Source of the DNA: Eubacterium sp.
GTDB taxonomy: Bacteria > Bacillota > Clostridia > Oscillospirales > Acutalibacteraceae
Direction of reading: 5' to 3'
Length of the DNA: 9,913 bases
Assembly: GCA_017543415.1 (NCBI GenBank)
Contig: JAFYGD010000232.1
Location: 1-9,913, forward strand
The notes under the pieces were generated by a model that was not told where the DNA came from, made no database searches, and saw nothing but the letters and a program-made list of their open reading frames with translations. The stretch's first letter is position 1. Each line of letters begins with the position of its first letter. This document shows, one piece after another, positions 1 to 5,888 of the stretch. The position numbers and the translations under genes were made by a program.

Positions 1-1287
1 GACAACAGTTTCATTATTGTCAACACGCTTTACAGTTATTGTGGCATTATCAGTAGTAATGTTAATTTTATAATTCTTCAGCCAATGCGCGTAAAGAGTT
101 GTATCGTCTTTAGGAGCATAAGCACCTCCGTTTGCGCCTACCAAATCTCCATCGCTTGCTTCGGTATACCAGTTATCAAAGGTGTAATCTGTACGGCTTG
201 CGGTAGGAAGAGTTACGGTATTGCCGATTGTTGTTGATGATGTGGCTGAGCCTGCTGAACCGCCGTTGCCGTCAAAGCTTACGGTTACGTTATCGTCCAC
301 ATACTTAACAGTTTTGTTGTAATAGGCTATAAGCGTTCTTGCAAGGTTCTTTGATTCGGTTGTGGATTTTGAACTTGCAATAATAGCACCCGCGTACTGC
401 AAAACGCTCATTGATATGTACGCGTCAGCATAATCAATCCTGAACACCTTGTCAAAATCAAGGGGAGTTAATCCGTCAACGTCAATATAGTAAACGCCTT
501 TCTTGTTATCATAACCCTTGGATACAGTAACGCCCTGCGGAAGATTACTTGCCATTGGAGAAGCTTCAAGCTCCTCCTGCGTTGCGGTTGATGTATCAAG
601 ATAAAAACGCAGCCTTGCGGTAGATGTACAGAAATAGGAAAAGCTTTTAAATTTAACCCTTGTGCCTTTTTGGTTTTTCCTTCCTGTTGTATCGGTATAA
701 TCCGTATTAGGAATATCAAGAGCTGTAAAATATGAATTTGTAATAGGAACCGTTCCTTCATTTTCGTTCATATATTCGGTAAACTGCTGCTGTGCTGCAT
801 AAGCATAAGCTATAACAGACCTGCAGATTTCCCTTAATCTTTTACCCTTTTCAATATCCTTGAGCTGTGCATCGGTTTTATCAACGTATCTGTAGCAATA
901 GTCCTTAGCGGATGCTGTAAAAGTATCAACATTCTGTCCGTTAGCGCTTTTAACGGTAATTGTTACGGGCTCGGCAATCTGCGCCGCTGCCTGAGGCACG
1001 CTGAACGTAACGGTATCGCCGGCACTTGTAAGGTCAATTGTTTCCGTTTTAGTTGTAATCTGCTCACCGGTTGCATCAAGATAAGAATATTCAAGCGTTT
1101 CGCCGCCGGCAGCTTTGTAAGCTTTGGCGTCAATTTCATAATTTGTAACTATGTTTTCACCTATTGTCAGGCTGTACTTGTTATTGTAGCTATCGGCTGC
1201 AAAGGAAGTAATTCCAAAGCCCGAGCCGATACAGGCAGCAAGAACAACAGCAATGAAAACTGTTAATATTTTATTAAATCTTTTCAT
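1..1287 (-). CDS. Exported surface protein with InlB B-type repeat, partial (C-terminus off the left edge)
   Basis: The first 429 codons are open to the window edge with no stop. The start is ATG (its A at 1287) with GGAGTGAT at 1292-1299 just upstream. Residues 1-31 form a signal peptide: MKRFNK, a hydrophobic core at about 8-27, and a likely signal peptidase I site after SFAA (31). A lipobox-like LAAC at 16-19 is also present, so a lipoprotein cannot be excluded. Residues 32-135 look like a beta-rich N-terminal domain. Residues about 145-328 form a mixed region with helices near 150-170 and 287-328, which I do not assign to a named family. Residues about 335-402 match the Listeria-Bacteroides/InlB B-repeat (Flg_new type): FDGNGG at 338-343, FDNWY near 370, and closing LYAHW at 398-402. 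The protein is probably cell-surface or secreted. Its function is unknown, and InlB-type repeats suggest adhesion or a structural spacer. It has its own promoter and is transcribed away from the sugar-use genes. Confidence 0.85.
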   Translation of the reverse strand, partial: MKRFNKILTVFIAVVLAACIGSGFGITSFAADSYNNKYSLTIGENIVTNYEIDAKAYKAAGGETLEYSYLDATGEQITTKTETIDLTSAGDTVTFSVPQAAAQIAEPVTITVKSANGQNVDTFTASAKDYCYRYVDKTDAQLKDIEKGKRLREICRSVIAYAYAAQQQFTEYMNENEGTVPITNSYFTALDIPNTDYTDTTGRKNQKGTRVKFKSFSYFCTSTARLRFYLDTSTATQEELEASPMASNLPQGVTVSKGYDNKKGVYYIDVDGLTPLDFDKVFRIDYADAYISMSVLQYAGAIIASSKSTTESKNLARTLIAYYNKTVKYVDDNVTVSFDGNGGSAGSATSSTTIGNTVTLPTASRTDYTFDNWYTEASDGDLVGANGGAYAPKDDTTLYAHWLKNYKINITTDNATITVKRVDNNETVV

Positions 1288-1338
1288 AAGTATCACTCCA
1301 AATAGTGTTACACATCAATACTATTCCATTATATAGTT

Positions 1339-1367
1339 ATAATATAATATTTATGTACTTTTGTCTA
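1339..1367 (-). promoter_or_regulatory. Promoter of the exported InlB-repeat protein
   Basis: On the minus strand, TAGACA (1362-1367) lies 17 bases from TATTAT (1339-1344), each one mismatch from the sigma-A consensus. The predicted leader is about 45 bases. A TATAAT at 1328-1333 is an alternative -10 but has no good -35. Confidence 0.6.
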
Positions 1368-1380
1368 TATGTAAAAATAA

Positions 1381-1414
1381 ACAAAAACCGCTTTGTTCAA
1401 AAAGCGATTTTTGT
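1381..1414 (-). terminator. Rho-independent terminator of the Pr6Pr-like gene
   Basis: A 14-bp inverted repeat (arms 1381-1394 and 1401-1414, 6-base loop) lies 24 bases past the stop of the minus-strand membrane protein gene. The only imperfect pair (1388/1407) is a C-A mismatch in plus-strand RNA but a G-U wobble in minus-strand RNA. The downstream side on the minus strand is T-rich. Both points support minus-strand use. Confidence 0.8.
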
Positions 1415-1437
1415 ACATTATATACTTTTTGTTGGAT

Positions 1438-2172
1438 TTATTTAACCCTTTTATTGTGAACGAGGGCGATTATTGCACAGATTGCAATGAAAAGCGAAAT
1501 TCCGAAAACAAGAATAACCGCCATTAACGCGTAGGCGCCAACCAGATTAAACGGCTTCCCTTTCATAAAGGTATCCCAAAGGAAATCGGTTTTATAAAAC
1601 GGATAGGGATAGTATTCCGGGTCAGTAAACGGCCCCCTTATAATTGAGAAAAGCGAATACAAAAGCGGGTAAATTCCCGAAAGGAAAACTGCTTTTTTGC
1701 CTACCCTTTCGTTAGTAAACGGGAAAAACAGAAGAGCAATTACAACAGCAGGCATAAACATATGGAAATAGCATTGCATAATTGTTATAAAGCTCTGATA
1801 CGGTGAATTAAATGTGAGCGGCGGCGAAAGCTTAAAGATAAAGCCCGAATTGTAAACAAGCCCCGCAACAATAATATACAGCGTTACAACCGCCTTAACG
1901 CCAGGGTTAAAAGCGATTTTCTGCGCCTTTTTACTGCCGAAAATTGCAAGCGATGTAACAATAAAATAAAGGTACGCCATAATGTTTGACTGAACGGTAA
2001 AATATGTAAAGAAATTCCACCTTCCGTAGTCAATCGGCGAATGCTCAGGGTCATATTCAAAAACGTAATTTACAACCCTGTAAACAATGATTGCAAAGCC
2101 TATAAGAGCAACTGCCATAAGAAACGCGGCAAGCTTTTTGTTTTTTGCTATCGGGTTTAACTGTTTTTCCAT
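1438..2172 (-). CDS. Pr6Pr (FAR-17a/AIG1-like) family integral membrane protein
   Basis: This is a 244-residue protein with about six hydrophobic segments (roughly 15-36, 56-77, 91-112, 131-151, 161-179, 210-238) and a basic C-terminus (HNKRVK). Features I associate with the bacterial Pr6Pr group are FTYFTVQSN at 55-63 after a WN pair, a His in the fourth helix (H137), and an IRG...YYPYPF stretch at 178-192 between helices 5 and 6. Length is normal for the group. Bacterial members have no settled function; distant eukaryotic relatives (AIG1/ADTRP) are fatty-acid-ester hydrolases, but that activity should not be assumed here. The start ATG (2172) has AGGTGAG at 2176-2182. It is a single-gene unit with its own promoter and terminator, divergent from the esterase gene. 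Confidence 0.75.
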   Translation of the reverse strand: MEKQLNPIAKNKKLAAFLMAVALIGFAIIVYRVVNYVFEYDPEHSPIDYGRWNFFTYFTVQSNIMAYLYFIVTSLAIFGSKKAQKIAFNPGVKAVVTLYIIVAGLVYNSGFIFKLSPPLTFNSPYQSFITIMQCYFHMFMPAVVIALLFFPFTNERVGKKAVFLSGIYPLLYSLFSIIRGPFTDPEYYPYPFYKTDFLWDTFMKGKPFNLVGAYALMAVILVFGISLFIAICAIIALVHNKRVK

Positions 2173-2189
2173 ATTCTCACCTCAGTAAT

Positions 2190-2218
2190 ATGATATATCA
2201 ACATAATTACTTTGTCAA
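2190..2218 (-). promoter_or_regulatory. Promoter of the Pr6Pr-like gene
   Basis: On the minus strand, a perfect TTGACA (2213-2218) lies 17 bases from TATCAT (2190-2195). The -10 overlaps a perfect 10-bp palindrome TGATATATCA (2191-2200), a possible operator. Confidence 0.75.
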
Positions 2219-2228
2219 ACAATTGTAA

Positions 2229-2257
2229 TTGAAAATAAAGTAAAGATATATTATAAT
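2229..2257 (+). promoter_or_regulatory. Promoter of the esterase-GH31 unit
   Basis: TTGAAA (2229-2234), a 17-base spacer and a perfect TATAAT (2252-2257). The expected transcription start is near 2264, at the first base of the ribosome binding site GAGGTGA (2264-2270), giving a leader of only about 12 bases before the ATG at 2276. Confidence 0.8.
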
Positions 2258-2275
2258 GACATTGAGGTGATATTT

Positions 2276-3613
2276 ATGGATACAAAAATCATAAATACTT
2301 CCATGGGTGAAATCAAAGGCAGAGAATATGAGGACCGCCTTGAATTTCGTGGAATAAAATTTGCAAACGCAAAACGCTGGGAATATCCCGAGCCCGTTGA
2401 CAAATGGGAGGGTACCTACGACGCTACGGAATACGGCGCTTGCTGTTTTCAGGAAAGAGCCTACACCGTTGACGCTGAAACTAACCCGTGGTACGCAAAG
2501 GAATTCCGCAGCAACCTTAAATTTACATACAGCGAGGATTGCTTATTTCTTAACATCGTTGCGCCGAAAAACGCTGAAAAATGCCCCGTTCTTGTTTACA
2601 TTTACGGTGGTTCATTTACGGGCGGAAGCTCTGACGAAGGTCATTTAAGCGGCGTTTCCTTTGCCCAGAACGGCATAATCTGGGTTGCAATGAATTACCG
2701 CATTAACTGCTTCGGTTTCCCGAACCACCCCGATTTAAGGGATGAAAAAGGACGCTGCGGCAACTTCGGTTTATACGACCAGGTATGCGCGCTTGAATGG
2801 ATTAAGCGCCACATTGCAGAATTCGGAGGCGACCCCGATAACATCACTCTTTCGGGCGAAAGCGCGGGCGCAATGAGCGTTGACCTTATTATGAGCAGCG
2901 AACCTGTTAAGGCGCTTGGATTAAAGGGCGCCGTTCTTATGAGCGGAGCAGGTATTCAGCGCGCCGTTTCAAAACCGAAGGCTCCGGAAAAAGGCGTTAA
3001 ATACTGGGAAAAGGTTATGGAAAACGCGGGCGTTAAGTCTATGGCGGAGCTTAAGGAGCTTCCCCATGAGGAATTATACAACGCGTGGAAAAAGACTTAC
3101 GACAGTTTCGGCTTTGCTATGCCTCAGGTGCTTCCCAACTGTGACGGCGTTCTTATTACAAAGGACAACTTTAAAATGAGCACCGTTCCTACCGAATATC
3201 CCCAGGTTTATTCCGTTACAATGAACGATATGTTCACCATTGCGCTGCTTAAGGTTAACCAGATGTGCGCTAAAAAAGGTATGAGAAACGGCAACAGGGT
3301 TTATATGGCTAACTTTGCGCGTTCCCTCCCGGGTGACGACGTAGGCGCATGGCACGCTGCCGATTTGCTTTACGTTTTCAAAACGCAGGAGCAGAACTGG
3401 AGACCGTGGGAGGAAATTGACCGCAAGATTGCTGACCAGATGAACAAATCGCTTAGTGCGTGTGTTAAAAATCATGACCCCAACTGCGATGAAATTCCCA
3501 CCTGGGAGCCCGGCTACAAGAGTGCAATGCGTTTTTGCGAAAACACGCAGATGATGCCCTGGGATAAAAAACAGATGTTTGATAACACAATTCACCACGA
3601 GGGACCAATCTAA
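2276..3613 (+). CDS. Type-B carboxylesterase (COesterase family), cytoplasmic
   Basis: This 445-residue alpha/beta-hydrolase would hydrolyse carboxylic esters. Visible landmarks, numbered from ATG 2276: the family signature SEDCLFLN at 86-93, oxyanion-hole GGSF at 111-114, nucleophile elbow GESAG at 194-198 (Ser196), and a C-terminal GAWHAADLLYVF at 357-368, whose His360 matches the catalytic His of para-nitrobenzyl-type esterases. The acidic triad member is less clear: the usual DEG motif is replaced by TMNDMF, making Asp318 the best candidate. There is no signal peptide, so it should act in the cytosol. It is slightly shorter than the usual 480-500 residues. A GTG at 2267 is in frame but lies within the Shine-Dalgarno GAGGTGA, so ATG 2276 is preferred. 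It is followed immediately by the GH31 gene, suggesting joint action on an acylated glycoside (inference). Confidence 0.9.
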   Translation: MDTKIINTSMGEIKGREYEDRLEFRGIKFANAKRWEYPEPVDKWEGTYDATEYGACCFQERAYTVDAETNPWYAKEFRSNLKFTYSEDCLFLNIVAPKNAEKCPVLVYIYGGSFTGGSSDEGHLSGVSFAQNGIIWVAMNYRINCFGFPNHPDLRDEKGRCGNFGLYDQVCALEWIKRHIAEFGGDPDNITLSGESAGAMSVDLIMSSEPVKALGLKGAVLMSGAGIQRAVSKPKAPEKGVKYWEKVMENAGVKSMAELKELPHEELYNAWKKTYDSFGFAMPQVLPNCDGVLITKDNFKMSTVPTEYPQVYSVTMNDMFTIALLKVNQMCAKKGMRNGNRVYMANFARSLPGDDVGAWHAADLLYVFKTQEQNWRPWEEIDRKIADQMNKSLSACVKNHDPNCDEIPTWEPGYKSAMRFCENTQMMPWDKKQMFDNTIHHEGPI

Positions 3614-5797
3614 ATGAAATTTAAACACAGCTTTAAACCCGTTAAGGCGGGCAATAACTCATACAGATATATCAGCGGTAGCATTACCGCTGATATTGAC
3701 ATTATAAACGAAAACTGCATTAAGGTTAAAATTGGAAAAGCCGAGAGCTCACCGCCCGAAACCGAATGTAAAAACGGGTTTTCCGTTGGTAATACCGAGG
3801 TCAAGGTTGAAACCGAAAACCTGCTTTTAAGCTATTACAAAAACGGCAAGCGGCTTTTTGCGGACCGCTCTCCCCTTGCCTACAACCTTGAAAACGAATT
3901 CGGAACGGGCGTTTTTCACTATGTAACGCGTGAAAAGGACGAAAAAATATACGGTTTGGGTGACAAGAGCGGTTATCTTAACAAAAACGGACGCTCCTTT
4001 ACCGTTGAAACCACTGACAGTATGGGCTACGATGCCGAAAACAGCGACCCGCTTTACAAGCACGTTCCATTTTACATCTGTGAAAATTCCGTTGGCAGTT
4101 ACGGTATTTACTACAATACGTCAAGCACAGCTTACTTTGATTTCGGCAGAGAGCATGACAATTACTTCGGGCGTTATAAGTATTTCAGATGCGGTGACGA
4201 AACGCTTGAATACTACGTATTTTTCGGCACGAAGCTTGAAATATTACAGCAGTTTTCACGCCTAATGGGCAAGCAGGCTTTGCCCCCGAAATGGAGCTTT
4301 GACTACTGCGCAAGCACTATGGCTTACACGGACGCGCCGAATTCGTATGAGCTTATGCTCGGCTTTATTGAAAAGCTGAAGGAATACGATTTATCCTGCA
4401 GGGGCTTTTACCTTTCTTCGGGCTATACCTCCATAGGAAACCAGCGCTGCGTTTTCAACTGGAACTATGAAAAATTCCCCGACCCTGCCGAATTTATAAG
4501 AGTATTCAGGGAAAACGGAATTGAAATTATACCGAACATTAAGCCTTCCTTCCTTGTAACGCACCCGATGTATAAGGAGCTTGCGGAAAAGGGCTTATTT
4601 GTAAAGCAGCCCGACGGCGAGCCGTTTGTAACACAGCTTTGGGATAACCTTGGCAGCTACCTTGATTTTACAAATCCTGAGGCTGTTGATTTCTGGCAGT
4701 CGCAGGTTGAGGAAAAGCTGCTTGATTTCGGTATTCGCGCAACGTGGAACGACAACAACGAGTTTGATATTAAAGACCCCGACGCCGTTGCATACAGCGG
4801 TGAAAAGGCGTGCAGAATACGCCCGAAGCTTACCGAACTTATGGTTAAGGCTTCTTTTGAAGCGCAGACAAAAAAGTACCCGGATATCAGACCCTTCCTT
4901 TCAACGCGGAGCGGCTCCGCAAGCGTAAGACAATACGCGCAGACCTGGAGCGGCGACAATTACACCTCCTTTAAGAATTTGAAATTCTGCCATTTTATAG
5001 GGCTTACAATGAGCCTTTCCGGCTTTTATTTCTACGGCCACGATTTAGGCGGCTTTTCGGGTGAAATGCCAAACGCGGAATTACTGCTCAGATGGCTTCA
5101 GCACGGAGTTTTTGAGCCGAGATTTACTATTCATTCCTGGAACGACGACGGCTCGGCGACAATGCCGTGGAGCCACCCCGAAGTTATGGGAACAGTAAGG
5201 GCAATCTTTGCACAGAGAGCAAGGCTTATCCCCTACCTTTACAGCTCCGCTTACAACAGCGTTGAAAACGAAATACCTATGAACGCGCCGCTTTTCCTTT
5301 ACTACAACGATAAGGAAATTGACGAAAACGGAAATTCGTTTATGGTTGGACGCGACATTCTTGCCGCCTGCGTTTTTGACGAGGGTGAAAGCAAAGCGGA
5401 GGTATTTCTTCCGAAAGCAGACGACTGGTACCTTAAAGATAAATTTTTTAAGGGCGGACGTAAAATTACGCTTGATATTCCTGCTGAAGGCGAAGCGGTT
5501 TACCTTACAAGAGCGGGAAGCGTTATTCCCGAAAACGCTGCCGATTACGGCTTTAAAATGGGTGAAAGCATAGTACTTAACGTATATGCAAAGGAAAGCG
5601 GAAGCTTTACGGGCGAGCTTTTCTTTGACGACGGCGAAAGCATTGAATACCTTAATAACAATTGCACAAAGCTTCATTTTAACGTTGAGTGTAATGAAAA
5701 CGAGGTTGTTATTCACTGTGAGAACACCGGTAATAATTCGCTTGAATACGATATAAAGCTAATTGATTTTAAAAAACGTACAAAAATTATTAAATAA
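3614..5797 (+). CDS. Glycoside hydrolase family 31 alpha-glycosidase, cytoplasmic
   Basis: This 727-residue retaining alpha-glycosidase has the GH31 layout. An N-terminal beta-sandwich runs to about residue 220, with YGLGDKSG near 112-119. A TIM barrel starts at LPPKWSFDY (223-231), and a C-terminal beta region follows from about 590. The nucleophile is Asp380 in the strand motif WNDNNEF (378-384), and the acid/base is Asp448 in TWSGDN after an RSG motif. R503 and H507 (PRFTIHS) fit the usual substrate-binding Arg/His pair. The WNDNNEF form differs from the commoner WxDMNEP of classic alpha-glucosidases, so substrate (glucose, xylose, galactose or other alpha-linkage) is left open. There is no signal peptide. 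The ATG follows the esterase TAA directly, with GAGGGA at 3599-3604 inside the esterase 3' end as the ribosome binding site, so the two are co-transcribed and probably translationally coupled. Confidence 0.92.
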   Translation: MKFKHSFKPVKAGNNSYRYISGSITADIDIINENCIKVKIGKAESSPPETECKNGFSVGNTEVKVETENLLLSYYKNGKRLFADRSPLAYNLENEFGTGVFHYVTREKDEKIYGLGDKSGYLNKNGRSFTVETTDSMGYDAENSDPLYKHVPFYICENSVGSYGIYYNTSSTAYFDFGREHDNYFGRYKYFRCGDETLEYYVFFGTKLEILQQFSRLMGKQALPPKWSFDYCASTMAYTDAPNSYELMLGFIEKLKEYDLSCRGFYLSSGYTSIGNQRCVFNWNYEKFPDPAEFIRVFRENGIEIIPNIKPSFLVTHPMYKELAEKGLFVKQPDGEPFVTQLWDNLGSYLDFTNPEAVDFWQSQVEEKLLDFGIRATWNDNNEFDIKDPDAVAYSGEKACRIRPKLTELMVKASFEAQTKKYPDIRPFLSTRSGSASVRQYAQTWSGDNYTSFKNLKFCHFIGLTMSLSGFYFYGHDLGGFSGEMPNAELLLRWLQHGVFEPRFTIHSWNDDGSATMPWSHPEVMGTVRAIFAQRARLIPYLYSSAYNSVENEIPMNAPLFLYYNDKEIDENGNSFMVGRDILAACVFDEGESKAEVFLPKADDWYLKDKFFKGGRKITLDIPAEGEAVYLTRAGSVIPENAADYGFKMGESIVLNVYAKESGSFTGELFFDDGESIEYLNNNCTKLHFNVECNENEVVIHCENTGNNSLEYDIKLIDFKKRTKIIK

Positions 5798-5811
5798 CTA
5801 ATGATTTTTTT
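5782..5811 (+). terminator. Weak possible terminator after the GH31 gene
   Basis: Arms 5782-5792 and 5799-5809 pair over 11 positions with one wobble, and the right arm ends in a run of seven T. The stem is almost entirely A/T and starts within the last codons of the gene, so it would terminate poorly. Some read-through into the transporter is likely. Confidence 0.35.
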
Positions 5812-5829
5812 ATATAAATATGCTATAAT
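5801..5829 (+). promoter_or_regulatory. Extended -10 promoter of the transporter-LRR unit
   Basis: A perfect TATAAT at 5824-5829 is preceded by TGC (5821-5823), an extended -10 element. The -35 position (5801-5806, ATGATT) is poor, as is common for extended -10 promoters. The predicted leader is about 53 bases. Confidence 0.65.
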
Positions 5830-5839
5830 CGTATTTAGG

Positions 5840-5865
5840 TTAGCAAAGCAATAAGCTTTTGCTAA
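5840..5865 (+). repeat. Inverted repeat in the transporter leader (hairpin or operator)
   Basis: TTAGCAAAGC (5840-5849) and GCTTTTGCTAA (5855-5865) are complementary apart from one extra base, around a 5-base loop. The repeat begins a few bases past the expected transcription start and ends nine bases before the AAGGAG site (5874-5879). No T-run follows, so it is not a terminator. A repressor operator or a 5' RNA hairpin affecting stability or translation are the likely roles. Confidence 0.55.
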
Positions 5866-5888
5866 ATATTTGTAAGGAGTAAAGTATA

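Noticed and set aside
468..761. 97-codon minus-strand frame within the exported protein gene
   Set aside because: It lies in a different frame of the same strand as a continuous 429-codon coding region with signal peptide and known repeat, so it is a shadow.
2267..2275. GTG start adding three residues (MIF) to the esterase
   Set aside because: The GTG is part of the Shine-Dalgarno GAGGTGA and would leave no leader or ribosome binding site. ATG 2276 has ideal spacing.
3074..3628. 184-codon minus-strand open frame across the esterase gene
   Set aside because: It is antisense to a clear family-matched gene, has no recognisable domain, and its composition is that expected from a reversed coding strand.
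4745..4957. Sulfoquinovosidase (YihQ-like) identity for the GH31 enzyme
   Set aside because: The nucleophile region is WNDNNEF rather than the sulfoquinovosidase-type sequence, and no sulfoglycolytic genes are nearby.
5081..5716. 211-codon minus-strand open frame inside the GH31 gene
   Set aside because: It is a shadow of the GH31 reading frame with low-complexity basic and aromatic content and no ribosome binding site.
5840..5865. Terminator between the GH31 gene and the transporter
   Set aside because: The hairpin lacks a following T-run and lies downstream of a good extended -10 promoter, so it belongs to the transporter leader.
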